From Candidatus Heimdallarchaeota archaeon (GTDB lineage Archaea > Asgardarchaeota > Heimdallarchaeia > Heimdallarchaeales > Heimdallarchaeaceae), in assembly GCA_016839875.1 (NCBI GenBank), contig JAEOTK010000002.1, positions 1 to 64,000 of the forward strand: 64,000 nucleotides of DNA. The letters run 5' to 3'. The translations under genes and the position numbers were made by a program. This document shows, piece by piece, positions 27,290-35,274 of this stretch (positions are counted from its first letter, which is position 1; each line of letters opens with the position of its first letter). Below the pieces are notes generated by a model, which was not told where the DNA came from, ran no database searches, and was given only the letters and a program-made list of their open reading frames with translations.

Positions 27290-27781
27290 CTACAGTTGGA
27301 AACTCCAAACCTTATCTTTGAGATGATGAATAAGCTTAACAACCTTCCCTTTTTGAGATTTGTCAAAATCTTCAGAATTGATTAGTGAATAGCCTATACC
27401 AATAATTGAATTTGCTTTTTCTTCTCTTATTACAACAAGGGTTCCCTTGCGTATTTCTTTATTGAAGAGGACTACACCAGGTGACATAACATCTGCACCA
27501 TTTGTAATGAATCTAATAGCTCCTATATCCACTACAATTTCAGGGAGTTCGAAATTTGTTTCTCGCAGAAAATAGATTGAAGGTAATAAACGATCTTCAA
27601 GATGAAAGAACCAGATTTTCCCATTTTTTGTAAAGAGTGTTCCTTCATCGGTTGTTACTTCTTCCAGCATCGTAGATAATTCAATATAGGAAGAAATTAT
27701 TTCTCCATACTCTTTTGATAAATTGTCAAGAAATTGTTTTTTTTCCTTTTTAGACAAAATTTTCCGTTTTTTGGTCAACAT
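27290..27781 (-). CDS. MCT-1/Tma20-like PUA-domain protein
   Basis: A 163-residue protein with an N-terminal basic helical domain (KKRKILSKKEKKQFLDNL) and a C-terminal PUA domain (IVVDIGAIRFITNGADVMSPGVV, KGTLVVIREEKANSIIGIGYSL). This layout matches the archaeal homologues of MCT-1/MCTS1, which in eukaryotes help ribosome recycling and re-initiation with DENR. The tRNA or ribosome-binding role here is inferred. ATG 27781 is preferred, with GGAAAG upstream; a TTG at 27805 would add eight residues. It is convergent with aCPSF1, three bases apart. Confidence 0.8.
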   Translation of the reverse strand: MLTKKRKILSKKEKKQFLDNLSKEYGEIISSYIELSTMLEEVTTDEGTLFTKNGKIWFFHLEDRLLPSIYFLRETNFELPEIVVDIGAIRFITNGADVMSPGVVLFNKEIRKGTLVVIREEKANSIIGIGYSLINSEDFDKSQKGKVVKLIHHLKDKVWSFQL

Positions 27782-27808
27782 TTTCTTTCTTTCCAAATTT
27801 TGCAACTA

Positions 27809-28237
27809 TTATTTTAGTTTCTCGAGAATAGAGTTATAAGATTCTTTAATAGCTTCATATCTTTCCTTTGAAGACATCCCTAAGAGATACATCTGCTCTT
27901 CGTTTTCTAATCTTCTTGTATAGTCCTCTCTTAAAGAAGTAATGAATTGATCAATAGAATCTTGAACGTTTGATAGTAAATCAATACCTGGGGAAGGAAT
28001 TGTGTATATGTATTTTAGTGTAGGATACGTATCTGCTCTACGCTCAATTAATCCAATATCTAACATTTGTTTTAGATGTTTTTCTACAGCAGGTCTTGAA
28101 ATTTTCAACTCATTTGTAAGTTCATCAGCTGTTAATTTCATATTGCTAAGAAGAGATAAGATTTTTCTTCTAGTACCATCTCTGAAAATTGAATAAATTA
28201 CATCAACCACTGGAGATTCGTCATCTTTGGGAGGCAT
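27809..28237 (-). CDS. ArsR-like winged-helix transcription regulator
   Basis: A 142-residue protein. The first half is a winged helix (DGTRRKILSLLSNMKLTADELTNELKISRPAVEKHLKQMLDIGLIER), the second half an amphipathic helical region (about 85-142) for dimerisation. No metal-binding Cys pairs are seen, so it may sense something else or be constitutive. It is divergently placed to the bactofilin-like gene, with a 213-base shared upstream region, and is followed directly by the MCT-1-like gene. Confidence 0.78.
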   Translation of the reverse strand: MPPKDDESPVVDVIYSIFRDGTRRKILSLLSNMKLTADELTNELKISRPAVEKHLKQMLDIGLIERRADTYPTLKYIYTIPSPGIDLLSNVQDSIDQFITSLREDYTRRLENEEQMYLLGMSSKERYEAIKESYNSILEKLK

Positions 28238-28409
28238 GAGCAATTTCAAAAAGGTCTTACTTCTTTAAATCATTGTCGGTTAAACTCCAATGATGTGGAT
28301 TTAATAAGTTATAAATATCTTCTATGGAATCTTATAAGATATATTAAACCATTCAGCTAAAGCTTCAAACTAACTAATTAGAGGCATGTCCTTGTTGATT
28401 TAAACAAAC

Positions 28410-28418
28410 ATTAAATAA
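28410..28418 (+). promoter_or_regulatory. TATA-like box of the bactofilin-like gene
   Basis: ATTAAATAA lies about 33 bases before the GTG start, with a GGTGA ribosome site at 28441-28445. It sits in the divergent region shared with the winged-helix regulator gene, which could control both. Confidence 0.4.
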
Positions 28419-28450
28419 ATTGATGTTTAGTATTGATTAAGGTGAAATAA

Positions 28451-29353
28451 GTGAGTAAAAATGAAATACAGATGTACAAAGAATTACTTGAGCTTCTAGA
28501 ACAAAGATTTGATAACGGGGAAATTGACAAAGAAAGTTATCGAGAACTCAAAGAAAGGTACACTATGAAGTTGGAGGGAGTTAGAGAGGATCTAGAACTT
28601 CTCAAAGATGCACCACAGATTAAAGTTTCAGGTGCACAATCTCTCACTAAAGACACAGTAACAGTAGCAGGTTCTGCAAAGATAACAGGAGGGAAAGTCA
28701 TGAGAAATATCAGAATTTCAGGATCAGGAATTATTGATGGAGATATCGAATGTAATGATTTGAAATGTTCAGGATCTGTAAAATCACAAGGAAGTATAAT
28801 TGCACATGGTGAGATAAAGTGTTCAGGTTCTTTCAAAAGCGAAGGTTTTGTTCATGGAGACAAAAATGCTTCATTCAGCGGATCTGCTAAAATCGGCAAT
28901 GAGCTGGTTATTCAAGGATCATTATCTGCTTCAGGTTCTTATAAAACCGAGGGAAATACTCAAGCAAAACAAGGTGTTTCAATAAAAGGTTCTTCCCACA
29001 TCTATGGAAGTATTTTATCGCAAGATACAATTAAAATTGGTGGAAAATCAAATATTGAGAAAGATATTGTTTGTGAAAATCTAGTTGTGGAAGGAAGAAG
29101 AACTGTTTTTGAATCATGGTTCTTTAGAAAACAAAAGAAATTAGTTCATGTGTATGGCAATGTAGTTGCACAAAATGAGATTGATGTTCAAGATATTGCA
29201 GTTGAAAGAGATGTTAAAGGTCGGGTAATAAAGCTCGGTCCAAATACTATGATTTATGGAACAGTATATTATGTTGAAGACCTCTTTCTATCAGATGGAG
29301 TAAAACTAGAAAACGAACCTGTAAAAATAGATTTACAGGATTTGAAGCTCTAG
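28451..29353 (+). CDS. Bactofilin-like polymer-forming protein with N-terminal SHOCT-like helix
   Basis: A 300-residue protein. Residues 5-50 form a SHOCT-like helical hairpin (LLEQRFDNGEIDKESYRELKERY). A repetitive beta-helix follows (about 55-210), made of short repeats such as ISGSGIIDGDI, CSGSVKSQGSI, CSGSFKSEGFV and GSSHIYGSI, each a turn of a bactofilin/DUF583-type right-handed helix. The last 90 residues include another set of turns. Bactofilins polymerise without nucleotides and scaffold cell shape in bacteria; archaeal relatives are little studied. The start is GTG, well spaced from GGTGA. Confidence 0.72.
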   Translation: MSKNEIQMYKELLELLEQRFDNGEIDKESYRELKERYTMKLEGVREDLELLKDAPQIKVSGAQSLTKDTVTVAGSAKITGGKVMRNIRISGSGIIDGDIECNDLKCSGSVKSQGSIIAHGEIKCSGSFKSEGFVHGDKNASFSGSAKIGNELVIQGSLSASGSYKTEGNTQAKQGVSIKGSSHIYGSILSQDTIKIGGKSNIEKDIVCENLVVEGRRTVFESWFFRKQKKLVHVYGNVVAQNEIDVQDIAVERDVKGRVIKLGPNTMIYGTVYYVEDLFLSDGVKLENEPVKIDLQDLKL

Positions 29354-29370
29354 TTTCTTCTATTCTTGTT

Positions 29371-30909
29371 TTAGAGCCCATAAAGTGGGGAGAATTTTTC
29401 TTTAAGATATTCTATATGATATTTAGGTGTAAGATCTTCTCCTGTGATACTTCTTACCATATCAAGACAATCGAGCGTACCCCCTTTCTGATGTACATTA
29501 ACTTCAAGCCATTCACGAATTTGGGTGAATTTACCATTTTGTAATTTTGTTCTCCATTCAGGAAAGTCTTTAGACATTTTAGTAGTAATTTGAGATGAAA
29601 TCAAATCACCCATTGCATATCCAAAGAAGTAGCCATAATATTGGCTGTACCAATGCAGATCTTGCATCACTCCGAGTGTGTCATTTGGAACATCTACTCC
29701 CAGATATTGTTTGTATTTCTCATTCCATACTTGTGGTAAATCTTTTACATCTATCTTTCCAGCAAACCAATCTCTTTCTATCTCAAAACGGATTATGATG
29801 TGCAAGATATAGGTTACTTCATCAGCTTGAATTCTGATGAAACCTGGATTTACAGCATTCAACGCGAAGAAGAAGTCCTCAATAGATACATCGTTAAATT
29901 TTCCATTAGTGTCTTTCTGAAATCTAGGGTAATAATAAGTCCAAAATTCTTTTGAACTTGCAATAATGTTTTCAAAGAATCTAGACTGTGATTCACCAAA
30001 ACTTGGTGATGACATACCATAAATTGGTTGATTGTACCATTCGTCTTTTCCTTGTAAACTGTCAATTGCATGACCACACTCATGTGCTCCAGCAAGAAAA
30101 GCTGCCAGCACATTCTCTTCATGATATTTTACAGTGACTCTAATGTCTTTAAAACCGCAACCTATAGTTAAAGGATGTTCCACTTCATCTATATTTCCAA
30201 CAGCATTGTCTGAGTGAAAATCATATTCCAGGAATTTAGCTAGATTTTCCACCATCCCAACTTGAGTTGATCGTGGAACAGTTCTTGAAAGAAAGGATCT
30301 ATCTGGTTTTGTGTCTGATTCTCTGCATTTCTTAATAAATGGTACAAGGAATGATTTTACCTCATCGAAATACTTAGTCAGTAAGCTTACACTAAATCCC
30401 TTGTCTCTTACATCAATCAAAGCATTGAATGGATCATTCATGTTTTTCGATTTAGCCAATAATTCTGCTGCTTCCAATTGGAGAGGAAATAATTTTTCTA
30501 AATCGGGTAAAACCATTTGAAAATCAGCTTTTGCTTTTGCTTTCTTCCAAACTTCTAAAGTCTTATTAGATTGAGCTGCTAGTTTTCCAACTAATTCAGG
30601 TGGAAATACTGTATTAATATCATATGACCTTCTCAATAACTCTACATTCCTTTTCTGAAGATTATCTAGAGATTCATCTTTTTCACATAAATCTAATAGT
30701 TTACTTCTTTCAGGAGAAGTATTCAAACTGTGTACTTTTTGACTGATATATTGAAATTGCTTTGCTCTATGTCCAACAGCAGCTGGAGGCATGTACGTAT
30801 TGAGATCCCAATAAAGAACTCCACTAATTGAGTTAAGCATGCGAATTTCGTTATAATTTTCTAGCAATTGATCATAATGGGTTTCCATTTGATTCCATGC
30901 ATCTTTCAT
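29371..30909 (-). CDS. M32 family metallocarboxypeptidase (carboxypeptidase Taq)
   Basis: A 512-residue zinc carboxypeptidase. The catalytic motif HECGH lies at about 276-280 (AGAHECGHAIDS), with the DxRxT-type segment FKDIRVTVKY ahead of it, the MSSPSFGESQSRFFEN motif and IQADEVTYILHIIIRFEIE behind. It removes C-terminal residues from peptides in the cytoplasm. Length and motif order are standard for the family. It is convergent with the bactofilin-like gene. Confidence 0.93.
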   Translation of the reverse strand: MKDAWNQMETHYDQLLENYNEIRMLNSISGVLYWDLNTYMPPAAVGHRAKQFQYISQKVHSLNTSPERSKLLDLCEKDESLDNLQKRNVELLRRSYDINTVFPPELVGKLAAQSNKTLEVWKKAKAKADFQMVLPDLEKLFPLQLEAAELLAKSKNMNDPFNALIDVRDKGFSVSLLTKYFDEVKSFLVPFIKKCRESDTKPDRSFLSRTVPRSTQVGMVENLAKFLEYDFHSDNAVGNIDEVEHPLTIGCGFKDIRVTVKYHEENVLAAFLAGAHECGHAIDSLQGKDEWYNQPIYGMSSPSFGESQSRFFENIIASSKEFWTYYYPRFQKDTNGKFNDVSIEDFFFALNAVNPGFIRIQADEVTYILHIIIRFEIERDWFAGKIDVKDLPQVWNEKYKQYLGVDVPNDTLGVMQDLHWYSQYYGYFFGYAMGDLISSQITTKMSKDFPEWRTKLQNGKFTQIREWLEVNVHQKGGTLDCLDMVRSITGEDLTPKYHIEYLKEKFSPLYGL

Positions 30910-30968
30910 TATTCATATTGAAAAAGTTAACCCAAATAAAATAAGAAAAATGAAGAAAATAAAAAAAT

Positions 30969-32219
30969 CTATTTTGTTCCTAGATATTTCGCTTTGCTTC
31001 CTAATTGCTCTTCAATTCTTAAAAACTGATTATACTTTGCTGTGCGTTCTCCTCTTGCTGGAGCACCAGTCTTTATTCTTTCAGCACTCATTGCTACTGC
31101 TAAATCTGCAATGAAAGTATCTTCTGTTTCACCAGATCTATGTGAGATATTTATTCCCCATCCATCACTTCTTGCTAGTTCAGCTGCTTGATAGGATTCA
31201 GTTAGAGTACCAATTTGATTTACCTTTAACAATAAGTAATTTGCTGCTTTTTGATCAATTGCCATTTGAATACGCTTGGGATTTGTAACTGTTAAATCAT
31301 CAGCCACAATTGATAATTTCGGAAGCTTCGAAAGGAGTTCTGCAAAAGATGTAAAATCATTTTCATCAAAAGGATCTTCAAAGGAGATAATTGGAAAATC
31401 TCTAGCCAAATCAACATAATAATCTACTAAATCTCCACCATTTAATTTCCTTCCATCTACTTCATAGAAATCGTTTTCAAAGAATTCAGATGCAGCAGAA
31501 TCCAAACCAATAGAGATTTGCTTACCTGGTGCATAATTAGCATCGTTAATTGCTTCTACTAGCATAGTAAGTGCTTCAGGAGCAGTGTCTACAGGACTTC
31601 CAAAACCACCTTCATCGCCAAGATTTATAGCAGAAGGACCAAATTTCTTTAAATTGTTTCTGAGGATTTGATAAACCTCACATGCAGCTCTTAATGCATC
31701 ACTGTACCTATTAAATCCATGTGGAATAAGCATAAATTCTTGAATCCTCAAATTCCCTCCAGCATGTTCTCCTCCGTTAATAACATTTAACATAGGAACG
31801 GGAAGGTTTGTCGCTTCATTATTAAGATAAGCATAAATTGGTAGATTTAATCCATCAGCTGCTGCTTTACAAACTGCAAGAGATACCCCAAGCATTGCAT
31901 TTGCACCAAGGTTGGACTTATTTTCTGTTCCATCTAAATCTAGCATCATTTGATCAATAGCTTTCTGATCAACAGAATCTTCTCCAATTAACTTTGGAGC
32001 AATTTTCTCTTTGATATTGTTACAAGCTTTCAAGACACCCTTTCCAATAAAACGACTGTCTTTATCTCTAAGTTCTAACGCTTCATGTTCTCCTGTCGAC
32101 GCTCCAGAAGGAACTAGTGCACGACCAAAACCATTAGATGTTTGTACATCAACTTCAACTGTAGGGTTACCCCTTGAATCAATAATTTCTCTGGCTACTA
32201 TGCTCTTAATCTTTGACAT
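30969..32219 (-). CDS. eno: Enolase
   Basis: A 416-residue enolase converting 2-phosphoglycerate to phosphoenolpyruvate. The active-site segments are intact: SRGNPTVEVDV, SGASTGEHEALELRD, NVINGGEHAGGNLRIQEFM, IGLDSAASEFF, ISFEDPFDENDF, ADDLTVTNPKRIQ, LLKVNQIGT and ISHRSGETED. The ATG at 32219 is the usual enolase start; a TTG nine bases upstream is also in frame. It acts in glycolysis or gluconeogenesis. It lies 48 bases downstream of thiL on the same strand. Confidence 0.96.
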   Translation of the reverse strand: MSKIKSIVAREIIDSRGNPTVEVDVQTSNGFGRALVPSGASTGEHEALELRDKDSRFIGKGVLKACNNIKEKIAPKLIGEDSVDQKAIDQMMLDLDGTENKSNLGANAMLGVSLAVCKAAADGLNLPIYAYLNNEATNLPVPMLNVINGGEHAGGNLRIQEFMLIPHGFNRYSDALRAACEVYQILRNNLKKFGPSAINLGDEGGFGSPVDTAPEALTMLVEAINDANYAPGKQISIGLDSAASEFFENDFYEVDGRKLNGGDLVDYYVDLARDFPIISFEDPFDENDFTSFAELLSKLPKLSIVADDLTVTNPKRIQMAIDQKAANYLLLKVNQIGTLTESYQAAELARSDGWGINISHRSGETEDTFIADLAVAMSAERIKTGAPARGERTAKYNQFLRIEEQLGSKAKYLGTK

Positions 32220-32276
32220 AATAATCAAGAATAAATTTTTATGAACGGTTCTTAAGGATTTATGTATCTAGTTGTC

Positions 32277-33272
32277 TCATTTGAAATGTTCAAAGCCATC
32301 TTGTGGTAAATCATATTGCTGATACTTTTCATCAACAACAACAATGCTATCATGCTTTTCATCAAAAAACCCAATTTGATAAATATCTAGATCTAATTTC
32401 CTTGCAGCTGTAAGTAACTCTGTTTTTTTATCTGGAGATATTGAAAATATTAACTCAAATTCCTCTCCACCTTTAAATGCTAAATCTAAAGGATTTAATT
32501 CAGAAGAAATGGCGAAATCATTAATAACATCAGGAAGAGGAACGTTGGTAATATTTATTCCTAGGTTATTCAATTTAGATAACTCTGATAAAGTTACAAG
32601 AAGTCCATCGGAGCTATCCATGCATATTTTAATTGGAAATTCTGCTAATAACTTCTGAAATTCTATCATAGCTTTTGGTTCATAAACCGAGGATAAGACT
32701 GTTTGTTTGATCTCATCTGGTATTGAATGATTTTCAAGTAAATTTATAAAACCCAATGATGTATAACCAAACAATCCAGAGGAGTAAATCAAGTCTCCTT
32801 TTTCAGCACCTTTTCTGGGAATGACATTTTTTCCCTTACTTATGCCGAAAGAAACTACATCTACAATGATGTCTGAACTTTCATTCAGATCACCACCAAG
32901 AAAAAGAGCATTGTATTTATCACATTGGTCTTTTACCCCGAATAGTACTTCTTTTGCCATTTTGACTTCTGTTTCAGCAGGAAAACCAACACTAACAAGA
33001 CAACCTAAGGGCTTTACCCCTTTTGCAATTATATCACTAACCGCCATTGTAACAGCTTTCTTTCCAACCTGTCTTGAAGACATTCCTGGCAGAACGTCTG
33101 TTTTGTAGACTAACATATCAACATTCAGAACCAACAAATCACCAGAAGGTAGTTCATATGTTGAGGCGTCATCATTGAAATCTAATGTAGTAACATCAAC
33201 CAGATGAGATATTTTTGACAGAAAATTTCTTTCTCCTAAATCTTTCATCAACTTCTTTGAAGATTCTTCCAT
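32277..33272 (-). CDS. thiL: Thiamine-monophosphate kinase
   Basis: A 331-residue ThiL, which phosphorylates thiamine monophosphate to the active diphosphate. The AIR-synthase-like fold motifs are visible: DDASTYELPSGDLLVLNVDML, GKKAVTMAVSDIIAKGVKP, FLGGDLNESSDIIVDV, KGDLIYSSGLFG and CMDSSDGLLVTLSEL. It pairs with a thiamine synthesis or salvage route encoded elsewhere. Gene length is normal. It heads the same-strand pair thiL-eno. Confidence 0.9.
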   Translation of the reverse strand: MEESSKKLMKDLGERNFLSKISHLVDVTTLDFNDDASTYELPSGDLLVLNVDMLVYKTDVLPGMSSRQVGKKAVTMAVSDIIAKGVKPLGCLVSVGFPAETEVKMAKEVLFGVKDQCDKYNALFLGGDLNESSDIIVDVVSFGISKGKNVIPRKGAEKGDLIYSSGLFGYTSLGFINLLENHSIPDEIKQTVLSSVYEPKAMIEFQKLLAEFPIKICMDSSDGLLVTLSELSKLNNLGINITNVPLPDVINDFAISSELNPLDLAFKGGEEFELIFSISPDKKTELLTAARKLDLDIYQIGFFDEKHDSIVVVDEKYQQYDLPQDGFEHFK

Positions 33273-33364
33273 CAGTTCTCCTCAAAAAAGTATCTTCTTA
33301 TCCTTCATATAAGTTTTCTAAATATACTATTGAAAATATGATGAAAAATACAAATTGAAGGAAA

Positions 33365-34189
33365 TTATCCTCCAAACATACCAAACAGATAGAAGAAATA
33401 AACAAATAGACCGATTGGTACAACAATAGCTAATACCGCAGTAATCCAAGACATTCTACCTACAGTTCTTAGACCAATAGAAGCGTATACGATAACAGCT
33501 ACCCACATTATCACCATTAGAATTCTAAAAACAAACATTATCGGAGAAGAATAGAAATTGTCAAGAAAAGTTGCAAAAGCTTGAAAAGATAACCCATCTG
33601 CTGAACCTAGGTTCCCCCTTGGACCCATTAGTGTTAGAAGAATTCCTATAAATTCGCCTACAGCAACCGGAGCAATAGAATAACTGATAATAGTACGAAA
33701 TTGCTTAGTGGAAGCATTTGATCCTAGCATAGCTGCGAATTTAGCTATCAACCAGGTTCCTATTGAGAATAGAAGTTTGTATATAATCCAAATTACAAGT
33801 GGCATTAATAACAAAGTAACAAAAAACAATAGAAGTTTCATAGAGATATGGATATTAAAACCTTCTGGGTTTCCCAAGATTATCACGAAGGTATAATCCA
33901 AACCAGCTTTGAACATTACGAAATAGAATCTTAAAGAAAGGAACAATGAAAATATTAGCAAGATTAGATTTCCTCCTTTTGATTCTGTAGCAACTCCTAA
34001 TTCTTCACTTGTTTTGAATGGATAGCGGAAGAAATTGTACAATCTAATGAAAACTTCTTTGAAGGAAGGTTTGAAAGCAAATTTCTTTAATTCATATTCT
34101 AGAAGTCCAAAGCCACAGAATGGACAAACGGAATATTCCAGTGGAACGGATTCAGTACAACTAGGACATTTTTGTGTGCTTTCACTCAT
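33365..34189 (-). CDS. Zinc-ribbon Yip1-domain membrane protein
   Basis: A 274-residue protein with an N-terminal zinc ribbon (CPSC and CPFC, about residues 8-25) and a cytoplasmic linker, followed by five or six hydrophobic segments from about 75 to 270. The membrane part has the GTWLIAKFAAMLGSNASTKQFRT and SYSIAPVAVGEF pattern of Yip1 proteins. The zinc ribbon would face the cytoplasm. A second Yip1-type protein without zinc ribbon is at 3729-4400. ATG 34189 is preferred to a TTG at 34198. Function unknown. Confidence 0.72.
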   Translation of the reverse strand: MSESTQKCPSCTESVPLEYSVCPFCGFGLLEYELKKFAFKPSFKEVFIRLYNFFRYPFKTSEELGVATESKGGNLILLIFSLFLSLRFYFVMFKAGLDYTFVIILGNPEGFNIHISMKLLLFFVTLLLMPLVIWIIYKLLFSIGTWLIAKFAAMLGSNASTKQFRTIISYSIAPVAVGEFIGILLTLMGPRGNLGSADGLSFQAFATFLDNFYSSPIMFVFRILMVIMWVAVIVYASIGLRTVGRMSWITAVLAIVVPIGLFVYFFYLFGMFGG

Positions 34190-34284
34190 ACTGCTCAAAT
34201 CATTATACTGGATTAGGTTTAATATTTGTTGTGGCTAGTTAATGAAAACTTTTGTGTTAAATGTAATAGGAGAGAGGATAAAAA

Positions 34285-35028
34285 TTAACTTCGCTTTTTC
34301 ATTAGAATATATATTGCTGTAATTGTCAAAATGGGAAAGATTGTAACTATCAAACTAGTTGTTACAGATTCTGAATAAACTTCTAGCACCAGATTTGATG
34401 TGCTGAGTGAAATTTCTAATTCATATAATCCAAATGAAGAAAATGCTTTGAGTAGTATGCCACTGCTCTTATGATAAAACAAACTGGAATATTGACCATA
34501 GTAATTAGTTGTATTGAAATGAACGACTGAATATGCTTCTTGTTCTCCTTCATATGTACAAGTGTAATTATCTATGTGTGTAACTGTTGTATTGGTTCCC
34601 TCTATTGATTGAATAATATTATCCCAATCGGTTGAGTTAGCAAGAAAACCTCCATTCCACGGATAGATTCCTAACCCTAAACCAAATGAGGTATCAATGT
34701 TTCTAACATTGCTAAAGGTTACATTTTCCAACTCATTACCAAAGAAAAGTGTTCCATTGATTACTCCATCCTCAACAGATGTGATATTGAAATGAACATT
34801 ATCGTCTACTACAACTGACCATGCCCCGTAATAGGTTCCTGGTGGAAAAACACCATAGAAGTCATTTACAGTATCACTTGCTGATACAACTTCATAGGAT
34901 AACCAATCACCAGCATTAACTTCAAGATTTGCAGAAGTATTGTTATTACTTAGGATTAATATCAGAAAATAAATCATTATGTAAACAACAAGTTTCCATC
35001 TTTTTGGTTTTATGCGATTAATATTCAA
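34285..35028 (-). CDS. Exported glycoprotein-like protein with C-terminal anchor
   Basis: A 247-residue protein with a basic start (RIKPKRWK), a hydrophobic signal segment (about 13-31), a beta-rich outer domain with many NxT/S sequons and a C-terminal transmembrane helix (about 222-242) ending in KKRS. The topology is that of an archaeal surface protein. No family is recognised. The start is TTG at 35028, chosen for the basic n-region; ATG 34977 would leave a shorter signal. It ends the strand next to tRNA-Arg. Confidence 0.5.
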   Translation of the reverse strand: MNINRIKPKRWKLVVYIMIYFLILILSNNNTSANLEVNAGDWLSYEVVSASDTVNDFYGVFPPGTYYGAWSVVVDDNVHFNITSVEDGVINGTLFFGNELENVTFSNVRNIDTSFGLGLGIYPWNGGFLANSTDWDNIIQSIEGTNTTVTHIDNYTCTYEGEQEAYSVVHFNTTNYYGQYSSLFYHKSSGILLKAFSSFGLYELEISLSTSNLVLEVYSESVTTSLIVTIFPILTITAIYILMKKRS

Positions 35029-35049
35029 TCGATACCACTTAGATTTTTA

Positions 35050-35143
35050 TGGCGGACCAGGCAGGATTTGAACCTGCGACCTCCGACTGTCTTCAGCATT
35101 GCTTCCGAAGGCCGGCGCCTTATCCATACTAGACTACTGGTCC
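35050..35143 (-). tRNA. tRNA-Arg (anticodon TCG) with 16-base intron and encoded CCA
   Basis: On the minus strand the acceptor stem GGACCAG pairs with CTGGTCC, followed by the discriminator G and an encoded CCA. The D stem is GTCT/AGGC, the anticodon stem CCGGC/GTCGG and the T stem GCAGG/CCTGC with loop TTCAAAT. Spliced, the anticodon loop reads CTTCGGA, giving anticodon TCG (Arg, codon CGA). The unspliced loop holds 16 extra bases with a bulge-helix-bulge shape. It lies between an exported protein and a large helical protein gene. Confidence 0.93.
35089..35104 (-). other. tRNA intron with bulge-helix-bulge splice motif
   Basis: The 16-base intron sits between positions 37 and 38. CTTC in the anticodon loop pairs with GAAG near the intron end (four base pairs). 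Three-base bulges GGA and ACA flank this helix, with the anticodon stem outside and an AGC/GCT hairpin inside. Cutting after the second base of each bulge leaves the correct seven-base loop. This is the canonical substrate of the archaeal splicing endonuclease. Confidence 0.88.
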
Positions 35144-35274
35144 AACATGTGTATGTCGTTCTTTTTCTTTTTATTTTTATTTCTTCTGTTAACAGTTAGT
35201 AATTTAAAAAAACAAACATTCCATGTAATTTTGTATTAAAATGAAATAGATCTATTACTTCTTTACCATAGCAA

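Noticed and set aside
29859..30122. Minus-strand frame of 87 codons inside the carboxypeptidase gene
   Set aside because: It lies in another frame of the M32 gene around the HECGH region, with no ribosome site or recognisable domain. It is a frame shadow.
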